Shown piece after piece: positions 44,078 through 52,924 of a stretch of 64,000 nt of DNA (position 1 is the stretch's first letter; the number at the start of each line of letters is the position of its first letter). Origin of the DNA: UBA11403 sp963784615. GTDB lineage: Bacteria > Pseudomonadota > Gammaproteobacteria > Legionellales > Legionellaceae. The notes under the pieces were generated by a model, which was not told where the DNA came from, searched no databases, and worked only from the letters and a program-made list of their open reading frames with translations. A program made the position numbers and the translations under genes. The DNA lies in the NCBI GenBank assembly GCA_963784615.1, contig CAWASG010000002.1, positions 248,001-312,000 of the forward strand. Reading direction: 5' to 3'.

Positions 44078-47000
44078 ATGAGTGAATCGAGTGTTAAACA
44101 TCAAAACAAACGTTGGAAACCTTTTCTCGCGAAATGCTGGGTGTATTGTGCCGTTTTAATTATTGCTATGGCGATTATCTTCAGTGTCTTCCGCGCACTC
44201 ACGCCTTGGGCGCGACAGTACAAGCCGATGGTTGAGGCGCATCTGTCCACAATGCTTGGGCAACCCGTATCTATAGAAAGTATGGATACAAGCTGGTATT
44301 GGCTTCATCCCGTACTTCGGCTCAATCACATCACGCTTACCGGTAAAGACTCGCATGAACTCAAACTCAATAAATTACTAATTGGCATCAATCTTTTCAG
44401 TTCACTCTGGCATTGGTCCATTCAACCCGGTATTTTATACATCGATCACACCTGTTTTATTTTTCGTCAAAAAGACGATCATTGGATGGTCGATGGGTTA
44501 AACATAAGCCAACAAGATACGAATTTTGGTCCTGAGGCTTATATACCTATTCTGAGTTGGTTGTCTTCACAGACCAAGATTGTTGTTCGCCATGTATCAA
44601 GCATCGCGTATCTTGAAAATGGATCCATTGTTCCACTGAAACACGTGAATATGACGATACAAAACTATGGAGGGCGTTACAAGTTAAAGGGGAGCGTGCA
44701 GCTCAATCGAGCATCGAAAACTGAAGCGTCTATTTTTGCTGATTTGTATTTAAATCCCCTCGCTTTAAAGAAAACAAAAGGTCAACTTTATCTGTCGATT
44801 CAATCGTTATTACCAGCACAATGGCAAGAATTCTTGCCGCAATTACCCGTAAAAATAAAGGATGGTAAAGGGGATATTACACTTTGGTTAGATATTGTTA
44901 AAGGCCAGCTGGTTGAAGGACAAAGCACACTAACGTTTAATCATCTCACCTTGAAACGTGAAGGGCACGTTAAACCGTTCAACATAACGCATTTGGGTGC
45001 GCACATCGGTTGGAAGCGTACAAAAGCGGGTTGGGATCTTGATGGTGATCACCTAAAGTTAGATGCGAATGAGACGAAGTGGCCCGAAAATGCGTTTTAC
45101 ATTCATTATAATCAAGCCGAACAGGGCTACCAGATGTTTGTTAAACATCTATTAATACAACCCTTACTTTCAATGGATATTCCCTGGCCTGACTCACTCA
45201 AGCCTGTTTTAGAAATGAAACCCGAAGGTCAATTGTATGATACGGCGTTACATGTTAAATCGCAGTCGCCGGATTATTTTTTAACCGGATTTTCCGATCT
45301 CGGTTGGCAGGAAAGGGGAGCGATACCTGCTGTATCAGATGTGACAGGGGTTGTGTATTGGCGGCCGAATGAAGGTCGTTTGCAATTGGATAGTTATCAA
45401 ACTGCAATAGCATTCAATCACTTATCTCCAGTGATATTTGCGCGTATTAATACGACAATGGAGTGGGAGAAAAAAAATCAGGGCACACGAATTAATCTCG
45501 ACCATTTTGTTGTACAACATCAGGATTTGTCATTAACCGCTAGCGGGGTGATGGATGATGCTGAACACTATCCCAAAAGCCAGGTAAGCTTCAAAACACA
45601 ATTTTCAGCAACGCACGCAGAGCAGTGGTTAAAACTAATTCCCGCAAAGGTCTTGAAACCAAAATTAGACCAATGGCTGAAACGTGATATTAAACAAATC
45701 GACAGGTTGAGTGGAAGTGTTGTCATTGATGGCGCGATGTCTGATTTTCCGTTTGACCACACGCCAGGGACGTTTTCTGTGTCGACGCAGTTGAGTGGCG
45801 TGGATTTAATTTTTGCACCGTACTGGCCGCTTAGTCGTGAGGTTGATGCTTTTTTAAGTGTTGATAAGCGCAATATGAATGTTGATATTCATCATGCTAA
45901 TTTGAATGGCATTGTCGTGAATAATATGAATTTACGTATGGATGACATTGGACTGGATTATGAAACACTGCTGATTCATGGAAAAATAAAGAGTGCCGCG
46001 GAACAGTTATTAGCTTATGTATCAGATACGCCGCTGAATGCTCGTCTGTCACGGCTTAAGTCTCTCGACCTTCGTGGTGCATTGGGATTAGATATTAAAA
46101 TAGAAGTGCCGCTCTACCCTGAGAATGACACTGTTTTAGCACAAGGTGACATCGAATTTGAAAATAATCAGGCTAAGTTTCATTTTGGCTCAACGGGTAT
46201 AACGCTAGACAATCTTGTTGGCCTCCTGAGTTTTAATGAAAAAGGGATAAAGGATAGCACACTTACCGCAACTCTTGCGGGTTCACCCGTCACAATGCAT
46301 TTGCAACCCATACAACAGCCCAAACGTGCCTTACAGGTAACGTTCCAAGGTAATACTGCGATAGAAACATTACAACATATGCTCCATGTTCCTTTGTTTG
46401 CATTGTTGAAAGGTCAACTGAATATGGATGGGACGCTGACATTGACTGACTCGTCAAAGGATTTAGACAGTCTTCAGCTACGGTCTTCACTGCAGGGGGT
46501 GCAAGTGGATTTACCCAAACCTCTGGGTAAATTGAAAGATACTTCAGCTCCGCTAACGGTGAATATTGATTTTGATGGTGAAAAAACGATGCGTTTGCGT
46601 CTTCATTACGATAATCGTTTGAGTACTGATTTATGGTATGACTTCTCCAAAAAGAAAAGCGCACTCAATCGGGGTGAAATTTTGATTGGTAGTGGCGAGG
46701 CGTCTTCCCCTCAAGAGAAAGGTTTGAAAATCGCGGGGGCATTGTCGCTGTTCGATGAAAAAATATGGACGGATGCATTTTCAAAAATCCCCTCTGACCC
46801 GTCCAGTCCTTCTTTGATCGAGAGTGTTCGATGGGTGGATATGACCATAGATAAGTTGAACGTGTTTCATCAACAGGTGAGAGGTGTCGCGCTCAAAGCA
46901 ACGCAATTAGCTAATCATGAATGGTCGATTCAGATTCAACAAAAAGATCTGTCAGCGGATGTTCGTTATCAGCTAACCACGCATACGCTAAGTGGTCAGG

Positions 47001-47923
47001 TAGAGCGTTTGCATATTGATAACGTCGTGGATTCATCTAAGCAGATGTTAAAAGAAAGCGATAAGTTATCGCCTGCAGACATTCCTAATCTTCATCTAAC
47101 GATCCAGCATTTGATTTACGGCGATGTGGATGTGGGGCAAGTCGCTGTAGAGAGCAAAAGTAGTAAAACTGCACTGGACATTGAGTCGTGTAAAATTGCA
47201 ACGTCTTCATATGAGTTAGCGCTGAAAGGACGTTGGGTAAAAGAGAACGCGATTAATCGTACGGATGTTAAAGCAGATTTAACGATTAGTCATTTAGCGG
47301 AAGGTCTCGAGCGTTGGCATATGAAGCCGGTAGTTGAAGCGCACAATGGAACAGTATCTTTTGATGGCAGCTGGCCTGGCGGGCTTACTGATTTTTCATT
47401 GGGAAAAGTCGCGGGTCTTGTGCAATTTCTGTTTAAAGGCGGCCGAATTAAGGATTTAGGATCTGCCACTGAAGGAAAAATAGGCTTTGGGAAAGTGCTC
47501 AGTATTTTTAGTTTGCAAACGATCCCACGTCGGTTAAAACTGGACTTTAGTGATTTGTCGCAGAATGGGTATAGTTTTGATCAATTTAAGGGCGATTTTA
47601 AGTTGAAAAATGGGGTCATGAACACGCAGAATAGCACGATGGATGGTCCTGTGGCTTATGTCAGCATGAAAGGGGATGTCGATTTAGTGAAGCAGTTGTT
47701 ATTTCTTGATGTTAATGTCACCCCCTACGTTATGGCGAGCCTTCCAATCGTCGCAACGATTGTAGGAGGGCCTGTTGCGGGAATTGCTACGTGGGCGGCG
47801 AGTAAAATTATCAATCAAGGGATGTACAAGGTTTCAGCGTATAGTTATAAAGTATCGGGCCCTTGGTCAGATCCAGTGGTTGAGCAGTCGAGTATTGATA
47901 AAAAACCGGTGAAGAGTAGGTAA
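44078..47923 (+). CDS. yhdP: YhdP family AsmA-like envelope protein
   Basis: 1281 residues, the size of YhdP (DUF3971 plus AsmA-like C-terminus), which helps carry phospholipids to the outer membrane. A single N-terminal anchor (about 20-42, VYCAVLIIAMAIIFSVF) is followed by a very long beta-rich periplasmic part. The C-terminus has GGRIKDLGSATEGKIGFGKV, LLFLDVNVTPYVMASLPIVA and GPWSDPVVE, characteristic of the family. The start at 44078 follows AAGGA. The upstream extension would be encoded by the hairpin and is rejected. It precedes mpl by 13 bases. Confidence 0.92.
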   Translation: MSESSVKHQNKRWKPFLAKCWVYCAVLIIAMAIIFSVFRALTPWARQYKPMVEAHLSTMLGQPVSIESMDTSWYWLHPVLRLNHITLTGKDSHELKLNKLLIGINLFSSLWHWSIQPGILYIDHTCFIFRQKDDHWMVDGLNISQQDTNFGPEAYIPILSWLSSQTKIVVRHVSSIAYLENGSIVPLKHVNMTIQNYGGRYKLKGSVQLNRASKTEASIFADLYLNPLALKKTKGQLYLSIQSLLPAQWQEFLPQLPVKIKDGKGDITLWLDIVKGQLVEGQSTLTFNHLTLKREGHVKPFNITHLGAHIGWKRTKAGWDLDGDHLKLDANETKWPENAFYIHYNQAEQGYQMFVKHLLIQPLLSMDIPWPDSLKPVLEMKPEGQLYDTALHVKSQSPDYFLTGFSDLGWQERGAIPAVSDVTGVVYWRPNEGRLQLDSYQTAIAFNHLSPVIFARINTTMEWEKKNQGTRINLDHFVVQHQDLSLTASGVMDDAEHYPKSQVSFKTQFSATHAEQWLKLIPAKVLKPKLDQWLKRDIKQIDRLSGSVVIDGAMSDFPFDHTPGTFSVSTQLSGVDLIFAPYWPLSREVDAFLSVDKRNMNVDIHHANLNGIVVNNMNLRMDDIGLDYETLLIHGKIKSAAEQLLAYVSDTPLNARLSRLKSLDLRGALGLDIKIEVPLYPENDTVLAQGDIEFENNQAKFHFGSTGITLDNLVGLLSFNEKGIKDSTLTATLAGSPVTMHLQPIQQPKRALQVTFQGNTAIETLQHMLHVPLFALLKGQLNMDGTLTLTDSSKDLDSLQLRSSLQGVQVDLPKPLGKLKDTSAPLTVNIDFDGEKTMRLRLHYDNRLSTDLWYDFSKKKSALNRGEILIGSGEASSPQEKGLKIAGALSLFDEKIWTDAFSKIPSDPSSPSLIESVRWVDMTIDKLNVFHQQVRGVALKATQLANHEWSIQIQQKDLSADVRYQLTTHTLSGQVERLHIDNVVDSSKQMLKESDKLSPADIPNLHLTIQHLIYGDVDVGQVAVESKSSKTALDIESCKIATSSYELALKGRWVKENAINRTDVKADLTISHLAEGLERWHMKPVVEAHNGTVSFDGSWPGGLTDFSLGKVAGLVQFLFKGGRIKDLGSATEGKIGFGKVLSIFSLQTIPRRLKLDFSDLSQNGYSFDQFKGDFKLKNGVMNTQNSTMDGPVAYVSMKGDVDLVKQLLFLDVNVTPYVMASLPIVATIVGGPVAGIATWAASKIINQGMYKVSAYSYKVSGPWSDPVVEQSSIDKKPVKSR

Positions 47924-47936
47924 AAAAGGAAAAAAA

Positions 47937-49307
47937 ATGCATTTACATATTTTAGGAATTGGCGGCACCTTCATGAGTGCGTTGGCGTTGTTGGCACGAG
48001 AAGATGGCTTTGAGGTCACGGGGAGTGATGCCAATTGTTATCCTCCCGTGAGTGATTTGCTCACAGCCAAGGGTATCGAATGGACTGAAGGATATGAGGA
48101 TACCACGCAGGCTTTAAAGGCGGATTGTGTCATCGTCGGTAATGCGATGAAGCGAGGGATGCCGATTATTGAAGCGATTTTGAATGCAGGAAAACCCTAT
48201 ACATCGGGCCCTCAGTGGCTGGCGGAACATATTTTACCCCGTTATCGAGTGTTTGCTGTAGCAGGGACGCATGGAAAAACAACCACAACGTCAATGCTTG
48301 CTTATATTTTAAGTCAGGCGGGTCTTGACCCTGCGTATTTAATTGGGGGAGTGGCGACTGATTTTAATACCAGTGCCCACTTGGGGCGAGGCGATTGCTT
48401 TGTGATTGAAGCGGATGAATATGACAGTGCCTTTTTTGATAAACGACCGAAGTTTATCCACTATCGACCCGAGGTTGCGATTCTCAATAATTTGGAATTT
48501 GATCATGCGGATATCTACGCAGATTTGCCTGCAATTCAACAACAATTTCATTATTTTTTAAGAACCATTCCATCGAAAGGCACCGTGATTAAACCTCGGG
48601 ATGATGCGGCATTGAATGAAGTGCTCGCTCAAGGACAATTTTCTGCGCTTGATGAGCTGGCTTTTGATGGTGAATCAACTTGGCGTGCTGAGTTATTGGA
48701 CGATAAAGGACAATCGTTTCGAGTGTGGCATCACGGAGAAGCGGTAGCGGAGGTTCATTGGTCGCTGATTGGCCGGTTTAATGTTGAAAATGGCCTTGCT
48801 GCACTCGCAGCAAGTTATCACGCGGGTGTTTCACCTGAAGTTGCTGCAAAAGCGCTTGAAAAATTCACGCCAGTCAAACGGCGGCTGGAAGTGAAGGCGA
48901 CGGTTAATGGTGTGACGATTTATGATGATTTTGCTCATCATCCAACGGCCATTACAAAAACGATTGAGGCTTTGAAACGCAGCGGGCGGCACAAGCGAAT
49001 ATTAGTCGTGCTTGAGTTTGCATCCTTTACCATGCGCAGCGGTGTTCATGCGGATATTATAGGCGCGGCTTTATCGGGTGTCGAAGGCGTTTATTTACTT
49101 CAGCCTGCACAGTTCGATTTGAAAACGCTTGCTCAATCATGGACATTCCCCCATCAGTTGTTACCCGATACGTCATCGATTGTGGAAGCCGTGACGAACA
49201 CAGCCCAATCGGGAGATGCAATTTTGGTGATGAGCAATCGCGGGTTTGATAATATTCACGAACAGTTGGCCAAAAAGATGAAGTCAGCGCAGCCTAGTCG
49301 CTATTAA
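47937..49307 (+). CDS. mpl: Murein tripeptide ligase Mpl
   Basis: Recycles wall-derived L-Ala-gamma-D-Glu-mDAP by attaching it to UDP-MurNAc. MHLHILGIGGTFMSALALLA at the start, VAGTHGKTTTTSMLAYIL P-loop, EADEYDSAFFDKRPKF, and DDFAHHPTAITKTIEALK with FEFASFTMRSGVH-like text. 456 residues. The 3' end overlaps the minus-strand YrbL-like gene by 24 bases because that gene's tail was extended by a repeat. Confidence 0.95.
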   Translation: MHLHILGIGGTFMSALALLAREDGFEVTGSDANCYPPVSDLLTAKGIEWTEGYEDTTQALKADCVIVGNAMKRGMPIIEAILNAGKPYTSGPQWLAEHILPRYRVFAVAGTHGKTTTTSMLAYILSQAGLDPAYLIGGVATDFNTSAHLGRGDCFVIEADEYDSAFFDKRPKFIHYRPEVAILNNLEFDHADIYADLPAIQQQFHYFLRTIPSKGTVIKPRDDAALNEVLAQGQFSALDELAFDGESTWRAELLDDKGQSFRVWHHGEAVAEVHWSLIGRFNVENGLAALAASYHAGVSPEVAAKALEKFTPVKRRLEVKATVNGVTIYDDFAHHPTAITKTIEALKRSGRHKRILVVLEFASFTMRSGVHADIIGAALSGVEGVYLLQPAQFDLKTLAQSWTFPHQLLPDTSSIVEAVTNTAQSGDAILVMSNRGFDNIHEQLAKKMKSAQPSRY

Positions 49308-50051
49308 ATTAAGGGAATTAATCGGAGTAGGTTGGGTTGAGCGAGAGCGAAGCCCAACAAAATCGTCATGTTGGGCTTCGCTCTCGCTTAACCCAAGCCA
49401 CGGGCCTAAATCCGAGGCTACGCGTTGTTTCAGTTTTTCAATCTGGCGTAACCTGGATTTTTTTCTTAAATAGGCGGACATTCGTAATATTGGAATCAGG
49501 GTCTTTTCGCCAATCCCGTCGATTAGAGCAAAATGTTCGCCTTCAATATCATCATAAGCATAGACAACATTTGGTGGGGAACAGTCACTAACCGCAACAT
49601 CACAATCTGCCAATGACTGATAAAAGTTCTCTAATTTTTGTTGGGCATGTTCATTAAATTGATTGGTTTGAATGAGCGTCTTTAAAGTCGTTGCATACTT
49701 TCCTTCTTTGTCTCGTTCTGCTCTAACAACAAGACCAAACCCAAAATTAGTATCAACAAGTCCGACAACGTGTTGAATGCAATTCTGCGGAATGTAATGA
49801 TTTGAAAATCGCAATCTTACGGATTCGACTAATTCTCTGATGTAACATTTTGAAAGACGATATCGATCAATAGTCGGCACTTGCTTAACCAGGCGGACCT
49901 TATAAGTGTTTCTTTCACGGAATTTTGGATTGACAACTTTGATCAATAAATTTTCATTTTCAGGATGACGGTATACTAAACAACGCCCACCATTCGTAAC
50001 AAAATAATTTTTATTCAGAGAAATGATACGTGCGGATTGATTTGATTCCAT
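49284..50051 (-). CDS. YrbL-like protein (PhoP network family), with repeat-derived C-terminus
   Basis: 255 residues of the YrbL/PhoP-regulated kinase-like family: GRCLVYRHPENENLLIKVVN, CYIRELVESVRL, VVGLVDTNFGFGLVVRAERD, and ALIDGIGEKTLIPILRMSAY. It is a paralog of the gene at 50342. Homology ends near residue 217. The last 35 or so residues are translated from palindrome A8 and from the complement of the mpl 3' end, and are probably not functional. Start ATG at 50051 has GGAG upstream. A start at 50108 would be encoded by the MITE-like element. Confidence 0.8.
   Translation of the reverse strand: MESNQSARIISLNKNYFVTNGGRCLVYRHPENENLLIKVVNPKFRERNTYKVRLVKQVPTIDRYRLSKCYIRELVESVRLRFSNHYIPQNCIQHVVGLVDTNFGFGLVVRAERDKEGKYATTLKTLIQTNQFNEHAQQKLENFYQSLADCDVAVSDCSPPNVVYAYDDIEGEHFALIDGIGEKTLIPILRMSAYLRKKSRLRQIEKLKQRVASDLGPWLGLSESEAQHDDFVGLRSRSTQPTPINSLNLIATRLR
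49313..49398. repeat. GTAGGTTGGG palindrome, copy A8 (long form)
   Basis: GGGAATTAATCGGA at the left as in A1, then GTAGGTTGGGTTGAGCGAGA with its complement around AAAATCGTCA. The right end is eroded (AACCCAAGCCACGG) and merges into the YrbL-like coding sequence. Confidence 0.8.
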
Positions 50052-50094
50052 GAGGTTAATTTCTCCATGATTTTTGCATAAATGAAAACGTACT

Positions 50095-50308
50095 AGTACC
50101 GTTTCCATTTGGTTTTGACCGGTTCACGCCAGTAGCTTCAATATAAGTTGTAACGATGAACTTGCAGGTGGCGTCGTTGCGAGGCACGAAGCAATCCAGA
50201 GTACCGTGCTCTGAACTCTGGATTGCCGCGCTTCGCTCGCAACGACGCTGTTCAAAATAGTGTTAATCTGCCTATATCAACCGGTCAAAACTAAATGGAT
50301 GGAGTACT
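50095..50308. repeat. MITE-like element, best preserved copy
   Basis: 214 bases with terminal inverted repeats of 30 bp: left AGTACCGTTTCCATTTGGTT, then TTGACCGGTT; right AACCGGTCAAAACTAAATGG, then ATGGAGTACT. Inside are GCGTCGTTGCGAGGCACGAA, the inverted pair around TACCGTGCTCTG, and GATTGCCGCGCTTCGCTCGC. No coding capacity. It separates the two YrbL-like genes. Confidence 0.85.
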
Positions 50309-50341
50309 CGAATAGGAAGTTATTCCGGCCATGCTCCTTAA

Positions 50342-51013
50342 CTACAGCTTTATTGCCCCGTATTTAACTAAAGAAGCTTCGACATGTTTTTTAAACAATT
50401 CAATTTGCTTTAATCTGTATTTTTTTCTCAAGTAGGCCGATAATCGTAAATACGGGATCAGGTTTTTTTCACCAATGCCATCGATCAAGACAAAATGGTC
50501 GCCCTCAGTTTCATTATAAGCATACACAATATTACGTGGGCAACAATCGCTAACGACAACGTCAGATACCGCTAGTTGTTGATAAAACACCTCTAATTTT
50601 TTTTGGATTTGCTGATCAAATTGATTGGCTTGAATAAACGATTTCAATGTTTTCGCATACGCGCCATCGCGGCCTTTTTCTGCAATAACGACTAATCCTA
50701 ATCCCAGATTCGTATCGACTAATCCGGCGACTTGTTGTAGACATGAAGGTGGCGTGTAATGTTTATTGAATCGTAAACGCATCGATTCAATTAATTCTCT
50801 AATATAACATTTAGACAGACGATATCGGTTGATAGCAGGGAATCGCTTAAGCAATCTGGTTTTAAAATTTTTTCTTTCTTGAAATAGCGGATTGATGACC
50901 TTAATCAGTAAGTTTGCATACTCAGGATGTCGATATACCAGGCATCGTTGTCCTTTCGCAACAAAATGTGTCTCATCAAGAGAAAGCGTGAGTGAGTATT
51001 GAGCCGTTGTCAT
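50342..51013 (-). CDS. yrbL: YrbL-like protein (PhoP network family)
   Basis: 223 residues, kinase-like YrbL family: GQRCLVYRHPEYANLLIKVI, CYIRELIESMRLRFNKHYTP, VAGLVDTNLGLGLVVIAEKG, SDCCPRNIVYAYNE (a catalytic-loop-like segment) and VLIDGIGEKNLIPYLRLSAY. E. coli YrbL is induced by PhoP/PmrA, but its reaction is not established. The start at 51013 aligns with the paralog and leaves 7 bases after the ligase stop, indicating one operon. A GTG-like longer start inside the ligase gene is rejected. Confidence 0.85.
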   Translation of the reverse strand: MTTAQYSLTLSLDETHFVAKGQRCLVYRHPEYANLLIKVINPLFQERKNFKTRLLKRFPAINRYRLSKCYIRELIESMRLRFNKHYTPPSCLQQVAGLVDTNLGLGLVVIAEKGRDGAYAKTLKSFIQANQFDQQIQKKLEVFYQQLAVSDVVVSDCCPRNIVYAYNETEGDHFVLIDGIGEKNLIPYLRLSAYLRKKYRLKQIELFKKHVEASLVKYGAIKL

Positions 51014-51020
51014 GGTTGTT

Positions 51021-52397
51021 TCATTCCTGTTGTTTAGAAAGTCCATTTTTATGTTCAATAAATTCGCCAAAAGACAGTGCACAGAACATCACAAACATGT
51101 AACCAATGCCTGTATTTGTCAAAAAGGAGTCTGTAATATTGGCGAAAAAAAAGGAAATTAATAACCCCAGTAATACGGCCTTCATTTCAACAAGACGAAA
51201 ACTCATGCGTAATAAACTAATAAAAAAATAACATAAGCCGGCTATGCCCAACAATCCAAATTCACTCGCTACAAACCAGTACTGGCTATGTGGATCGTTT
51301 AATTTATCTCCGCGTTGGGGGATTGGATTATCTTTTTTAAATTGAGCTTTGAAGCCTCCAGCGCCATATCCAATTATTGGGCTTGATAAAAATAGCGATT
51401 TTGCATATTGATGAAATTGAAGTCGATATCCAACGGATGTATTTTTATCCTTACCCTTGTAATTATGAAGGTCATCGATGGCTTGATGGATTCCTGTTGA
51501 CAACACGGAAGGCACTTTTATAACAATGCCCCCCAAAATCGTCGAAAATATGATTAATACAATGAGCTGTCGCTTTGATGAAAAAGACATAACAAACAGC
51601 AGCGCCAGTAGAATTAAATAGACGATATATCCTGTTCGTCCGGTGTTGACGAATAAGACTTGATAGGTAAATAGAAGGGACAGTAACACATAAAAAAAGC
51701 GTTCTATTTTTTGTGTCCGAGTGACATAAAGCCCTGACAAATAGGCTGCAAAGGCCGTCATATATCCGGTTACAATATGATTATGAAACACTTGTCCAGG
51801 ATCTGCTTGGTTATAATCCAGCACGTGCCAATTTTTCAAGATCGAAAGCACGCTTACAATGACAGAGGCAAGGAGAAAAGCATGTATCCCCATGGTACGT
51901 GTTTTCTTATTCGTAAAACCAACCGCAAATAAGGGTATGTACATGACTTTTAAGTATTTTTCGGCTGCATTAAACTGATGGGGGAAGGTTGTGACACTCC
52001 AACTGCAGGCTAAAATTGCGATGCCTGCTAATATGAACGTTGCTATGCTAACTTGTTGAGAAAGAATAGAAAAGAAACGTTGCGGATATTTCGGCATTAA
52101 AAAAATAAGACCGGTCGTCAATGCGATAAAAATACTTTTGAGTGAAGGGCTGATGGGTATAAAAAAAATGATCGATATTAAAAAAAATGGCATTAACGAT
52201 TCATTTTGAACATTGCGCATTATTTTACCACCCAATGAACTCGACGATGTTTGTCTAGGGAGGGCTTCATTGCGGCTTGCATTGTATCCAGGAGGGTGTG
52301 AGTCAGCAGACTCCATAGCGTATTGCTTCGAATACAAAGGGCGAAATAACAGATGTAACTTATTCAGAATTTTCATCTTTGATGCGGAAGCTATCAC
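51021..52397 (-). CDS. O-antigen ligase / Wzy-type polymerase family protein
   Basis: Multi-pass inner-membrane protein with about ten helices, likely a lipopolysaccharide ligase (WaaL) or polymerase. The large periplasmic loop carries SPIIGYGAGGFKAQFKKD and PHSQYWFVASEFGLLGIAGL, the Wzy_C signature (the H in PHSQY). Residues 1-60 are hydrophilic, unusually long for the family. The first codon is GTG at 52397 with AGGGG upstream. ATG at 52376 is an alternative. It forms an operon with the YrbL-like gene. Confidence 0.82.
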   Translation of the reverse strand: MIASASKMKILNKLHLLFRPLYSKQYAMESADSHPPGYNASRNEALPRQTSSSSLGGKIMRNVQNESLMPFFLISIIFFIPISPSLKSIFIALTTGLIFLMPKYPQRFFSILSQQVSIATFILAGIAILACSWSVTTFPHQFNAAEKYLKVMYIPLFAVGFTNKKTRTMGIHAFLLASVIVSVLSILKNWHVLDYNQADPGQVFHNHIVTGYMTAFAAYLSGLYVTRTQKIERFFYVLLSLLFTYQVLFVNTGRTGYIVYLILLALLFVMSFSSKRQLIVLIIFSTILGGIVIKVPSVLSTGIHQAIDDLHNYKGKDKNTSVGYRLQFHQYAKSLFLSSPIIGYGAGGFKAQFKKDNPIPQRGDKLNDPHSQYWFVASEFGLLGIAGLCYFFISLLRMSFRLVEMKAVLLGLLISFFFANITDSFLTNTGIGYMFVMFCALSFGEFIEHKNGLSKQQE

Positions 52398-52423
52398 TGT
52401 CTACCCCTTTTTTGATGCAGCGT

Positions 52424-52443
52424 AGGGTCTGTCGACAGCCCCT
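52424..52443. repeat. Imperfect palindrome AGGGTCTGTCGACAGCCCCT, copy 2
   Basis: Second copy of the 20-base near-palindrome at 14127, centred on CTGTCGACAG, 27 bases upstream of the ligase start. Confidence 0.5.
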
Positions 52444-52542
52444 AGTTTCTTTGTTTTATAAAAGTTAGAATATTAACACAACGCAAGTAATTTCGTGTAG
52501 GGGCAATTACCCTGCTTAGGGCAAACGTATCTAAATTACTGG

Positions 52543-52743
52543 AGTACGTTTGACCTGTTGATATAAGCAGATTAATAATAAGCTGAACGAAGTCGTTGCG
52601 AGCGAAGCGCGGCAATCCAGAGTACCGGGCTCTGAACTCTGGATTGCCGCGCTTCGCTCGCAACGACGCGACCTGCAAGTTCATTGTGGCTGTTTGTACC
52701 GAATGTACTGTGAACCTGTCAAAATTAAATGAACAATGTACCA
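52543..52743. repeat. MITE-like element, copy with shortened left end
   Basis: Left end AGTACGTTTGACCTGTTGAT lacks about 13 bases of the terminal repeat. The right end CCTGTCAAAATTAAATGAAC, then AATGTACC, is present. The core contains GAGCGAAGCGCGGCAATCCA and its complement. In 52398-52924, apart from this and the 20-base palindrome, no gene or other element was seen. Confidence 0.75.
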
Positions 52744-52924
52744 GCATAAGATTTGTTTGCCCAGTCATCCTGTGGCCACCTCGAATGCGGTGAGACTTCC
52801 TTTTGTATTTTGGAGGTGATATATTGAACACACCTTCCTTGAAATAATATACTGATTATTCCAGCTATAGAGGGATGCGAGCTTGAGGTATTGTATAAAC
52901 GGATTTTACTAAGGAGCTCTTATT

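Noticed and set aside
16231..49398. Regularly recurring GTAGGTTGGG palindromes considered as a CRISPR array
   Set aside because: Copies are many kilobases apart, palindromic and without spacers. No cas genes are present.
50052..50108. Upstream extension of the first YrbL-like gene (METVLVRFHL)
   Set aside because: The extra codons come from the terminal repeat of the MITE-like element, and the paralog aligns from the ATG at 50051.
52442..52831. Minus-strand open frame of 129 codons including SLRAKRGNPE and SGLPRFARND
   Set aside because: It is the translation of the MITE-like repeat. The same peptide appears wherever this repeat is read and does not represent a gene.
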